DNA from: CAYFSC01 sp964345695
Lineage (GTDB): Bacteria; Bacteroidota; Rhodothermia; Rhodothermales; Salinibacteraceae
NCBI GenBank assembly: GCA_964345695.1
Contig: CAYFSC010000033.1
Location: 1-21,914 of the forward strand
DNA: 21,914 nt
Direction: 5' to 3'
The notes under the pieces are model-generated. The model worked only from the letters and a program-made list of their open reading frames with translations, was not told the origin of the DNA and did no database searches. Positions within the stretch are counted from its first letter, which is position 1. The number at the start of each line of letters is the position of its first letter. Of the stretch, positions 1 to 8,400 are shown piece by piece. A program made the translations under genes and the position numbers.

Positions 1-196
1 CCAGAATGGAGGCGGGCACGTCCTCCGCCGCGTGCTGCGCGAGGTGGTGGTAGCACAGGCCGAGGACGCCGTGGAAGCGGGCCTCCTGAACGAAAGCGGG
101 CCATTTTATGAATGCCCTGAAATTACTGTGCACCCGGTCAGTTTCATCCGACATCAGCCGGCCCCAATTACGAAGTAGATCTCTCTCGGAATGCAT
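1..196 (-). CDS. Partial N-terminus of a probable nucleotidyltransferase family protein (PF14907-like)
   Basis: This is a minus-strand reading frame that runs off the left edge. An ATG at 196 is followed by 65 codons without a stop; a second in-frame ATG lies at 154, and the upstream in-frame stop is at 248-250. The visible peptide begins with a short ERDLL helix and ends with FHGVLGLCYHHL and then VPASIL. That layout matches the N-terminus of uncharacterised nucleotidyltransferases (PF14907), where a leucine-rich helix is followed by HGVxPLLYxxL and VPxxxL. The catalytic nucleotidyltransferase core lies outside the window, so the function cannot be confirmed here. Members of this family are often found near polysaccharide loci. 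The gene is divergent from the flavin reductase at 507. The start codon choice is uncertain. Confidence 0.45.
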   Translation of the reverse strand, partial: MHSERDLLRNWGRLMSDETDRVHSNFRAFIKWPAFVQEARFHGVLGLCYHHLAQHAAEDVPASIL

Positions 197-506
197 CGCT
201 AGCGAAGCAGAATCAAGAATAAAGGCCAATTTATGGCGATAATACGCTCACTAACAATTTGGTGACGATTCTTTTTGGAGGTTCCCCTGGAAGATCAGGA
301 GCAATGAAGGGGAAGATTAGGAGATGTCCCGAAACTGTTGTGAGAATTAATCAATGGATTGTTATAAGGCTGATTCTCTCCCACGACCCATCGCTTTTGC
401 TCCAGAGGCTGAAGGTGAATCTAGACCATCCTCTTAGCATTGCTTCATCCTCTCGTCAGCGCTTTCGCTTGAGGAATGCCTCTTTTCTATTTGCACACCC
501 CTTACC
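197..506. other. Divergent intergenic spacer, AT-richer than its surroundings
   Basis: No convincing gene is seen here. A short open frame on the plus strand (259-510) has no recognisable domain. The stretch is visibly richer in A/T than the rest of the window and must hold the promoters of both divergent genes. One sigma70-like match, TTGTGA at 338-343 and TATAAG at 363-368 with a 19-nt spacer, lies about 140 nt before the flavin reductase start. It is a weak candidate. Confidence 0.4.
338..368 (+). promoter_or_regulatory. Weak candidate promoter for the flavin reductase gene
   Basis: TTGTGA (338-343) and TATAAG (363-368) are separated by 19 nt, a spacing also used by Bacteroidota promoters. 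The usual Bacteroidota -7 element TAnnTTTG is not present. This is a pattern match only. Confidence 0.2.
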
Positions 507-1067
507 ATGACGCCTCTGGATCCTGAAGCCTTTCGCACTCTCATGCGCCACGTGCCCTCAACGGTTACCGTTGTCACCGCAGGGATTGGAGACTCAATCC
601 GAGGTGTGACCATTGGATCGTTCACGAGCCTCAGTCTTACTCCACCTCTTCTTTGCTTCAACCTGGGACGCAGGAGCCAGATGTACTCGGTCCTGAGGAC
701 GACTTCCAATTTTGCGGTCCACGTTCTCTCCGGTCGTCAGGCGAGCCTCTCGCAACACTTTGCTAAGCCTGGTCAGACCAGTGCTGATCAATTTGATTCA
801 ATCGCGTACACGAGATCTGACGACGGCACTCCGCTTCTTCATGGCGCCGCTGCGACACTGCAGTGCCGTCTCCACCAGTTTGTCGATGTAAATGAAAAGG
901 TTATTGTGATCGGGGAGGTTGTCGCTGCTGAGTCTGATGCCGAAGCGTCTGTCCTCCTCTACTATCGCCGTACTTATGCTGGTTTAAACGGTACCGTCTA
1001 CCCGGCCGAAGACTCAGGAGTAGGGTACTCTCATCCATTCACACTCCTGCCGGCAGAGGCATCTTGA
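507..1067 (+). CDS. Flavin reductase family protein (FMN/FAD:NAD(P)H reductase-like)
   Basis: The 186-residue product fits the flavin reductase-like domain (PF01613, the HpaC/DIM6 group) over its whole length. Near the N-terminus is a RHVPSTVTVVTA strand. It is followed by GVTIGSFTSLSLTPPLLCFNL, the usual flavin-binding region, and then by NFAVHVLS and a QHFAKPG segment. Members reduce free FMN or FAD with NAD(P)H and pass the reduced flavin to a separate monooxygenase. No monooxygenase is adjacent, but the NRPS at 9927-14462 carries an embedded luciferase-like monooxygenase that would need FMNH2, so a partnership in trans is plausible. The sugar dehydrogenase follows 51 nt downstream on the same strand. 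The leader before the ATG is CT-rich with no Shine-Dalgarno. Base composition is lower in GC than in the NRPS genes. Confidence 0.88.
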   Translation: MTPLDPEAFRTLMRHVPSTVTVVTAGIGDSIRGVTIGSFTSLSLTPPLLCFNLGRRSQMYSVLRTTSNFAVHVLSGRQASLSQHFAKPGQTSADQFDSIAYTRSDDGTPLLHGAAATLQCRLHQFVDVNEKVIVIGEVVAAESDAEASVLLYYRRTYAGLNGTVYPAEDSGVGYSHPFTLLPAEAS

Positions 1068-1118
1068 CGCACCCGTCCCAGGTCGGGCCTTCAATCAACT
1101 TCTCCTTCGAACTCACCA

Positions 1119-2918
1119 ATGCCGACTCACGCTTCGTCGCTCTTTATCGCTCGCGTTCTCCTCGCAAGTCTCCTGATTTTGGGTTTAGGACTTCCTCTCT
1201 CGACTTCAGCACAGTCCCCCCAGATCTTTGACGCCTATCCGAACTTAAGCTTCTCGCAAATCACCGACGTCCAATCGCCTGACGACAGCTCGAACCGCGT
1301 TTTCGTCCTACAGAAGGGCGGCCAGGTGCTCGTCTTCAACAACGACATGGCGACGAGCCAGACGACGACGTTCCTCGACCTCTCCAGCGTCGTGGACACT
1401 CGGGGCGAAGGCGGACTCGTCGGTCTCGCGTTTCACCCCGACTATGCAACGAACGGGCGGTTCTTTGTCTACTACACCACCTCTGAAATCGGTGCCTTTG
1501 TGAGTCGCGTCTCCGAGTTTCAGGTTTCCAACGATCCGGACGTCGCCAATCTCAACAGCGAAGCCATTCGCCTTCAGGTCGAACAGCCGGGCATCTACCA
1601 CAACTCCGGCCAGCTCCAGTTCGGCCCCGACGGCTATCTCTACGTGGCCTTCGGCGACGGCATGGCGAGCTTCGAGTCCGGGGCCGGAGGCACCGCCGAT
1701 CCGTTCGATCACGGGCAGGATCTCGGGACGCTTCTTAGTGCCATGCTGCGCCTGGACGTCGACGGCGGCGGGAATGTGCCGGACTGTGGGGGCGCGGGCG
1801 CGAACGAGTCCGCCAGCTACGGCATTCCCGCCGACAACCCATTCGTCGGGGATGGCTCCGCCTGCGACGAAATCTACGCGTACGGTTTCCGCAACCCGTT
1901 TCGATTTAGCTTCGACGCGACCGGGCGGCTATGGCTTGCCGATGTCGGCGAAGAGCAGCGGGAGGAGTTGAACTGGGTGGAGGCCGGCAATAATTACGGC
2001 TGGAAGACGATCGAGGGCACCGTATGCTTCGATCCGGCCACGGGCTGTGACGACACCGGGCTAGAGCTGCCGGTGTGGGAATACGCGCATCCCCCGGAAG
2101 GCGGCGGGCGCTCCATTACCGGCGGGTACGTGATCCCGAACGGCGGCTGTGCGTTTATCGAGGGCGACTATATTTTTGGCGACTTTGTGACGGGAGAAAT
2201 CTGGCGCCTTGACGCCGCCGATGCGCCGTTCCAGAGCAGCGACCGGCTCATCGACAGCGACCTCATGATCTCGACGTTCGGCCTTGCGCCGAGCGGTCGA
2301 ATCCTGATCGGCGACTACAGCAGTGGCGCGTTGTACGGTTTCGACTGCTCTACGCTACCGGTGGAGCTTGCCAGGTTCCGCGGCGACGTCGTCGGATCGC
2401 GCGTCGTTCTGCAGTGGACAACGCTGAGCGAAACGAGCAACGCCGGGTTTGAGGTGCTGCACCGCGCGCCGAAGAACGGCACGTGGACGCAGATGGCGTT
2501 TGTGGACGGGCGCGGCACCACGTCGGCAGCGGTCGACTACCGCCTTGAAACGCCGCCGCTCGTCGCCGGCACCCACACGTTTCGCCTGCACCAGATCGAC
2601 CTGGACGGCACCGGCACGCTCGGCCCGGTGATCGATGTCGCCGTCCGACCGGACGCCCCGCTCACGCTCTCCGCGCCGCAGCCACACCCGATCATCGGGC
2701 GAAGCACCGTCACGCTAGCGACACGCACGACGGAGCGCGTCACCGTGCGCCTGTACGACGTCCTCGGACGGGAGGTCGGCCTTCTCTTCGACGACGCGGT
2801 GTCTGTTGATCGACCGGCGACCCTCGACCTGTCCGCACAGCGATTGGCGTCTGGCATCTACTTCCTCCGCGCCGCGACAGCAGGAGCCTCCCGGACGCAA
2901 AAGGTTGTCGTGCAATAA
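1119..2918 (+). CDS. Secreted PQQ-dependent sugar dehydrogenase-like protein with T9SS sorting domain
   Basis: The 599-residue protein starts with a Sec signal peptide (a hydrophobic stretch at residues 9-28 ending in STSA, cleavage near residue 31). A GSDH-type six-bladed beta-propeller (PF07995, soluble glucose/sorbosone dehydrogenase family) fills about residues 38-410. Landmarks are GLVGLAFHPDY, which holds the likely catalytic His, then FGPDGYLYVAFGDG, YGFRNPFRFSF with the Arg-Asn pair of the PQQ pocket, and NNYGWKTIEG. A beta-rich linker follows (ELARFRGDVVGSRVVLQW). The last 80 residues form a type A T9SS sorting domain with LYDVLGREV, LASGIYFLRA and a KVVVQ end. The protein is therefore probably exported across the outer membrane and oxidises sugars outside the cell, although the substrate cannot be told. 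The strong terminator downstream closes this unit. No link to the NRPS is apparent. Confidence 0.9.
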   Translation: MPTHASSLFIARVLLASLLILGLGLPLSTSAQSPQIFDAYPNLSFSQITDVQSPDDSSNRVFVLQKGGQVLVFNNDMATSQTTTFLDLSSVVDTRGEGGLVGLAFHPDYATNGRFFVYYTTSEIGAFVSRVSEFQVSNDPDVANLNSEAIRLQVEQPGIYHNSGQLQFGPDGYLYVAFGDGMASFESGAGGTADPFDHGQDLGTLLSAMLRLDVDGGGNVPDCGGAGANESASYGIPADNPFVGDGSACDEIYAYGFRNPFRFSFDATGRLWLADVGEEQREELNWVEAGNNYGWKTIEGTVCFDPATGCDDTGLELPVWEYAHPPEGGGRSITGGYVIPNGGCAFIEGDYIFGDFVTGEIWRLDAADAPFQSSDRLIDSDLMISTFGLAPSGRILIGDYSSGALYGFDCSTLPVELARFRGDVVGSRVVLQWTTLSETSNAGFEVLHRAPKNGTWTQMAFVDGRGTTSAAVDYRLETPPLVAGTHTFRLHQIDLDGTGTLGPVIDVAVRPDAPLTLSAPQPHPIIGRSTVTLATRTTERVTVRLYDVLGREVGLLFDDAVSVDRPATLDLSAQRLASGIYFLRAATAGASRTQKVVVQ

Positions 2919-2944
2919 CCCACGGCGTTCTCTCGCGCCTGGAA

Positions 2945-2992
2945 AACAAAAAGCGCTGCCGCCCCATCCTTCAGGCGGCAGCGCTTCTTTTA
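2945..2992. terminator. Bidirectional intrinsic terminator between convergent units
   Basis: A perfect 13-bp stem (2951-2963 with 2974-2986) closes a 10-nt loop. On the plus strand it is followed by CTTTTAT. On the minus strand it is followed by a strong T tract, the complement of the AAAACAAAAA at 2943-2952. It lies 26 nt after the sugar dehydrogenase stop and about 85 nt after the last minus-strand gene, so it can end transcription from both sides. Confidence 0.85.
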
Positions 2993-3036
2993 TGTCCCTT
3001 TTCCCGAGATGCGAATTCCTAAATCAACCCACTCCG

Positions 3037-3071
3037 CCCTTCACCCTTCGAACTTCGCACTTCGCACTTCG
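3037..3071. repeat. Heptanucleotide tandem repeat, five imperfect copies
   Basis: Five contiguous 7-mers can be read: CCCTTCA, CCCTTCG, AACTTCG, CACTTCG, CACTTCG. On the minus strand the unit is CGAAGTG. The array lies a few bases beyond the stop codon of the acyltransferase gene (3076-3078). It resembles the short tandemly repeated heptamers seen between genes of some cyanobacteria and Bacteroidota. Confidence 0.7.
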
Positions 3072-3075
3072 AATC

Positions 3076-3738
3076 TTACTGTAGCGGCAACTCCGCGCTC
3101 AGAACCGGGAGTTGCTCGGCGCCCTGCGCGATGTAGACACCGCCTTTTTCTGTGTTCTCCAGGACCGTGGCCCCCGCACCAATGACGCACTCCGGAGCAA
3201 TCGTGATCTTGTTGCGGAGCGTCACGCCGGGCGCAATGAAACAGTACGAGGACACCGTCACCCAGCCTGGGATCACGGTTCGAAGACCGATGAAGCAGTG
3301 CTTCTGGATTGTGGCGCCGTGCCCCACAATGCTGCCGGTGCCGATGAACACGTCATCCTCGATGCGGACATCGAACTGCACCTGACTGAATGCGCCGATG
3401 AAGCAGTTTTCGCCGATGACGGCATCGTCCATCCGGTCCACGGTAGGGTGAATGAAGGATGCAATGTCGTACCCCAGCGCTTTCACCTCCCGGAGGCGTT
3501 CTGCGCGGAGTTTGTTGAGTTGAACGTAGCCGATGCCGACGAAGGCGTCGTACTCGTCCGGCGGAAACCGTTCGGCCATCCCGTCGAAGGGCACGATCGG
3601 CCGTCCCATGAAGGTGTCCCCCTCGACGTAGGCGCGGTCGACTGTGAAGCCGGCGACATCGTAGTCGGTGTGACGTTCAAAATTGTAGCATGCCTCCTGC
3701 GCGAGTGCGCCATTACCAAAAATAATCAGCTTGGGCAT
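3076..3738 (-). CDS. Left-handed beta-helix sugar N-acyltransferase (NeuD/PglD/VioB-like)
   Basis: The start chosen is the ATG at 3738, which gives MPKLIIFGNG, the usual beginning of this family, and 220 residues; a TTG at 3759 is the alternative. Residues 1-90 form the small Rossmann-like domain that binds the sugar nucleotide (LIIFGNGALAQEA). From about residue 95 hexapeptide repeats form a left-handed beta-helix (FIHPTV, AVIGENCFIG, DVFIGTGSIVGHGATI, CFIAPGVTL, CVIGAGATV, then GVYIAQGA). His140 in the IVGHGA segment sits where PglD-type enzymes have their catalytic His. PglD and VioB acetylate the 4-amino group of UDP- or dTDP-4-amino-dideoxy sugars, which fits the RmlA, RmlB and aminotransferase genes upstream on the same strand. 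It is last in the run, 153 nt after the free condensation protein. Whether acetyl-CoA or an NRPS-made acyl group is the donor is unknown. Confidence 0.82.
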   Translation of the reverse strand: MPKLIIFGNGALAQEACYNFERHTDYDVAGFTVDRAYVEGDTFMGRPIVPFDGMAERFPPDEYDAFVGIGYVQLNKLRAERLREVKALGYDIASFIHPTVDRMDDAVIGENCFIGAFSQVQFDVRIEDDVFIGTGSIVGHGATIQKHCFIGLRTVIPGWVTVSSYCFIAPGVTLRNKITIAPECVIGAGATVLENTEKGGVYIAQGAEQLPVLSAELPLQ

Positions 3739-3891
3739 CAGCTCGTGTACTCCAGGCAAGAAGAAAAAGAAACGTGGAATCGTCGGTACCGTCCACCCGC
3801 CGGCTCGGGTTTGGAAAACCGGATGGGTTGGACGTCCGTGCGCACGTTCATGGTTTGCGCGCAGCCGGCGGATTTGCAGGCACCGACGGAT

Positions 3892-5406
3892 TTAGAAGCC
3901 GACCTTCTGGATCTCGCGCGCCAGATCCGTTGACGGCGATGCCGTCGAGGCCGTGCCGCCTCTCGCGCTCAGGGCGTTGACGGAGACGGACGAATTCGTG
4001 CCTACGCGTCGCAGCACGCCTGTGAGCCGATCGATGAATGCCTCTACGACCGACCGGTCAAACACGTCGGTGGCATACGTCAGCCGGCCCGCGATGGGAC
4101 CGTCGCCGTCGTCCACGAGGTCGATGCTGAACGGCAGGCGGCTTTGGCCCAGGTTCACGAGGTTAACGCGAGCCTCGACATTCTCCAGCCGGACCTCATC
4201 CTCCAGCCGGCTGTCGCGGACGATCAGCATCACCAGATACGGCGGTGCATCGTCCGGCACGGAAGCACGTTCATGCAGCAACCGCTGCATCTCTACAAAG
4301 GGGAAGTCCTGGTGCCGGTAGGCGTCGAGGACGTCGGCTTTGACCTGCTGGAGGAAGTCCGAAAACGGAAGGCGGCCGGTGATTTGCCGGCGCAGCAGGA
4401 GGGTATTGGAAAAGTTGCCGAGGAGCGTTTCCGTCTCTGGCAGGGTGCGGCTGGAGACCAGCGAGGCAACCAGTAGATCCTTCTCTCCCGTTTCGGCGGC
4501 GAGGGTCGCGTAGAGAGCGGCGAGGATCGCCATGTACGACGTCGCGCCCTGCGCCATGGCCAGGCGGCGGAGGCGGTCGGACAGGTCGGTCGAGAATGTG
4601 ACCGACACGGCGGCGGACGGGTGGGCCGTTCGCTCGTCGGTGTCGGTCGTAGCGTCCACGAGGCGCGTCGGCCCGGCGACCCCGGCGACCCCGGCGAGTT
4701 GTTCTTCCCAGTACGCGCGCTGCACGGCCAAGTCCTCCTCCGACATCCAGGTGCGTTGCCACGTTGCGACGTCGGCGTACTCGGCGCGGCGCTCCGGCAG
4801 GTCCGCGGCATCGGCGGCGCCGCCAGCAGCGTACAGCGACGACAGTTCGCGCAGCATGAGCCGAAGCGAGAGCCCGTCGCCGACGAGTTGGTGAAGGGTG
4901 ATCAGCAGGACGTGGTCGGTGATCGATTGCTCGTAGAGGGTGACGCGCAGGAGCGGGTCGGCGGCTGTGTCGAACGGCCGGCGTGCCCGGTGGAGCAGAT
5001 CCTCATCCGGCACGGAGCCGGGGACCACCTCGAACGGAAGCGCCCAGTCTGCCGAAACGACCAGGCGCGGCGTGCCGTCCTCGACCCGAATCGACGACCG
5101 GAGAATCTCGTGCCGCTCCGCGATCGCCTCCAGCGACCGGCGCAGCGCGTCGACGTCCAGCGGCCCCTCTAGCCGAACCGCCAGCGGGACGTTATCGACG
5201 CCCTCCGCCGGAGCATGGCGCCCCGCGTTCCAGATCCGCTTTTGCGCGTAGGACAGTGGTGCATCGGGCGCGACGCGACGCGGGATGCCCAACTGGGCAA
5301 GCGTTTCGCCTTCCTTCCGAAGCAGCTCGAAGAACAGCGACTGGTGTGTAGGCGAAAGCATACGGAGGTCCTGGTACAGCGCTTCCAGAGGACGAATGTC
5401 AGGCAT
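3892..5406 (-). CDS. Free-standing NRPS condensation-domain protein with altered active site (HQxxxDG)
   Basis: The ATG at 5406 gives 504 residues; a GTG at 5499 would add a Pro/Arg-rich lead with no family support. Residues 1-40 form a helical stretch (LYQDLRMLSP) of the kind found at the N-terminus of NRPS acceptor proteins. One condensation domain fills about residues 45-470: LSYAQKRIW (C1), ERHEILRS (C2), HQLVGDG at 172-178 (C3), LGNFSNTLLLR (C5) and HQDFPF (C6). In active C domains C3 is HHxxxDG and the second His is the catalytic one; here it is Gln173, while the Asp-Gly pair is kept. No A, PCP or TE domain is present. As the last NRPS protein of an assembly line without a thioesterase, it may release the product onto an amine or alcohol acceptor, or may only scaffold. 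A GVAGVAG linker comes from a 9-nt tandem repeat. Confidence 0.88.
   Translation of the reverse strand: MPDIRPLEALYQDLRMLSPTHQSLFFELLRKEGETLAQLGIPRRVAPDAPLSYAQKRIWNAGRHAPAEGVDNVPLAVRLEGPLDVDALRRSLEAIAERHEILRSSIRVEDGTPRLVVSADWALPFEVVPGSVPDEDLLHRARRPFDTAADPLLRVTLYEQSITDHVLLITLHQLVGDGLSLRLMLRELSSLYAAGGAADAADLPERRAEYADVATWQRTWMSEEDLAVQRAYWEEQLAGVAGVAGPTRLVDATTDTDERTAHPSAAVSVTFSTDLSDRLRRLAMAQGATSYMAILAALYATLAAETGEKDLLVASLVSSRTLPETETLLGNFSNTLLLRRQITGRLPFSDFLQQVKADVLDAYRHQDFPFVEMQRLLHERASVPDDAPPYLVMLIVRDSRLEDEVRLENVEARVNLVNLGQSRLPFSIDLVDDGDGPIAGRLTYATDVFDRSVVEAFIDRLTGVLRRVGTNSSVSVNALSARGGTASTASPSTDLAREIQKVGF
4674..4698. repeat. 9-nt tandem repeat inside the C-protein gene
   Basis: The unit CGGCGACCC is present about 2.7 times. 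On the coding (minus) strand it encodes Gly-Val-Ala repeats (AGVAGVAG) in a linker after the first half of the condensation domain. The length is in frame, so copy changes would not break the gene. Confidence 0.5.
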
Positions 5407-5495
5407 GGTGTTAGAATTGAGGATACAAAGGGGCGCGGGCAACCGTCGGCCGTGGGCAACGAGACGACGCCCGGCGAACGAGGGACGGACAATGA

Positions 5496-8400
5496 TCACG
5501 AAACGGTGTCCACCGCATGCAGCAGATGCGCCGCCTCATCGTGAGAGAGCTGCTGGACGCGCTGAAGTAGCGTTTGCGCCTTCGTGGTGGCCGTGCGCTT
5601 GCCCGCCGCGTTCTCTGCGTACCGGCGAGAGCGCAAGGGGTCAATACGACCGCCGACCATCGAGTGAATCAGGCGATGCTGGGGGCCGAGGTCAAACGTA
5701 TCACGGATGGCCTCAAAGTCGAGTCCGCCAACCTGGCAGAGGCCGATCCCGAAGTCGGTGCTGTGCAGCTCCAGATGGTGCGCTAGGACGCCGGCTTCGA
5801 GCGTGGCGAAGTGCAGCGACTTCTCGCCGTAGGACGGCCCGATCGCGTCGAAGTCCACAACGAAGAACACCGAGAAGGCGCTCTCGTCGAACATCGGCGT
5901 GTTGATGAAAGGGATGTGGACGCTGCGGTCGAGGTCGACGTCCGGCGTCAGGCAGACGAGGCGGTGGTCCTCCGGGTGGTAGTAGTACATCCCAGCCTCA
6001 ACGCCGCGGATCCGGCCCGGCTTCACATGCACGTAGGTTTGCGTCGGGTTCAGGCCGCCGGGCGACGGGTACAGGAATTTCGATTCCCCGTCGATCTTCA
6101 GCTCCGAGAGGACGCTCAGGAAGCCCCCGAAGTCTTTCTGCGAGATTGGCTTGAGGGAAAAGGCCCGGTAGCTGCGGCGCCGCTCATATCGTTCCCGCCG
6201 CTGCTCGTCGCTTTCTGGGTGCACAAGTGCGATGGACGACCGGTCGTCCAGGTCGCGGCGGATGCCCGGGCGCGTTTTTTTAAAGACATCGCGCTCCACG
6301 GGGTCGAGCAGCACGCGATAGTGGGCCAGTTGCGGATCGGCGGGGGCACCGTCGCCGCGCTCGTTCGGCGATCCCGTGAGACCATCGGCGTCCCCGGCCT
6401 CGGTGGGCGCGTAGTAGCCCGCGAGCGCCTCGATCGTCTGCAGGCGGAAGAGCTCATCGATGCGGGGACGACTGCCGAAGGTTTTCTCCAGTCGATTTCC
6501 AATGCGAACCATCTCCAGCGAATCGGCGAACAGCTCGTCGAGGAGGTCGGCTGTCGGCGCGGGCACGGCGATGTTCATCACCTCGGCCACGATGGTTGCG
6601 ATGGTATCGATCACGTCGGCAGCAGGCGGTGCCCCATCTCCCGCGTCGCCGCGGTCGAGCACCGCCGACGGTTCGACGGCCGGTACGGCGAGCGGGGCCG
6701 CGGCGGTGCTCTGCGCAGCGTTCGTTCCGGAGCCCGGTTCTGCAGAAGAAACGGGATTGCCGGCCTCTTCCTGCGGATCCGGCAGCGCGGTTCGGTCGAC
6801 CTTGCCGTTTCGCGTCAGGGGAAATCCGTCCATTTCGACAAAAAGGGCCGGTACCATATACGCCGGAATCTGCCCAGCGAGGAAGGGGCGAAGCACGGCC
6901 TCCTCGACACGCGCGCCGTTTGCCGGCACGACGTACGCGGCGAGTTGCTTCTTGCCGTCGCGGTCATGGGCGACCACTACGGCAGAGCGGACGTCCGGAT
7001 GGCGCTGCAGCGTCGCCTCGATTTCCCCGAGTTCGACCCGCTGTCCGTTGATCTGAACCTGAAAGTCGATGCGCCCTAGAAACTCGATGGTGCCGTCCGG
7101 GCGGAAGCATCCGAGGTCGCCCGTGCGGTAGAGGCGCTCGCCTGTCTCCGGATGCGTGACGAACTTCTCTCGGGTCTTCTCCTGGTTCTTCCAGTATCCG
7201 CGTGCGACGCCGACGCCGGCTACGCACATCTCGCCCGGCACCCATGTGGGGCGTTCGACGAGATCTTCGCTCATGATGTAGTAGCGCGTATTGGCAATGC
7301 CCTTTCCGTACGGAATGCTCGCCCACTCGGGGTCGACGGCTTCAACGGGGTACCAAATATTCCAGAGCGTCGTCTCCGTCGGGCCGCCGACGCTGACGAC
7401 CTGTGCGTCGGGGACGTGTCGGCGGATGCCATCCGGCAGAGTGACAGGGATCCAGTCACCGCCCATAAACACAAGGCGGAGCGACGGCGGCACCACGTTA
7501 GTGCAGTCACCAGCGTAGGCGATCAGCATTTCCATCATGGCCGGCACGGAGTTCCATACGGTGACCGCGTGCCGGTGCATCATGTCGACCCAGTGCTTCG
7601 GGTCGCGCCGTCCGCCGGCATCCGGAATCGCGATGGATCCACCCGCGCCGAGGATGCCGAACAGATCGAACGTCGACATGTCGTGGTGCAGCGCCGTCAG
7701 CGCCAAGGCACAGTCGGACGCGTCGATGTCAAACGTGTCAATCGTCTGCATCAGGGCGTTGACAAGGCCGCGGTGCTCGATCATCACGCCTTTCGGCTGG
7801 CCGGTCGAGCCCGAGGTGTAGAGGATGAAGGCGAGGTCATCTGGCAGTTGCGTGACCGGCAGCGGTGCATTGGAGAACGCTCCGAGGTCGTGCGCCTCCG
7901 GCATATCGACGGCAAAGACGGGCACGCCGTCCGGGGCAGCATTAGGCGTCAGGCACTGCGACTGCGTGAGGACCGCGCCGGCTCCGCTATTCTGCAGCAC
8001 AAATGTGAGCCGCTCCAGCGGGAGGTCGGGGTCGACGGGAACGTAGGCGGCGCCAGACGCGAGGACGGCGTAGGCGGCGACGGCCTGCTCCCAGCCTTTT
8101 TTCATGACGATCGCGACGCGATCGCCAACGCCGAAGCCGCGGTCCTGCAGGAGCCGTGCCCAGCGGTTCGCCCGGGCGGCAAGCTCGCCATACGTAAGCG
8201 TCACCGACGAGGTGAAAACAGCCGGCTGATCCGGGCGAGCAGACGCGTGTCGGTAGAACAGCTCGTGGGCAGCAATGTCCGGGACCGGCGCGTCGGGACC
8301 GGCGACGCCGCGGCGCATGGGAAGCTCGGCGGCCTGAGCGACGCGGCGTGCCGTCGCGGGCCATGCGGCAGACCACAACGTCTCGTCCTCGGCGAGAAGC

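Noticed and set aside
259..510. Plus-strand open frame of 83 codons upstream of the flavin reductase
   Set aside because: No recognisable domain and odd composition; it overlaps the flavin reductase start by four bases and lies in the expected promoter region.
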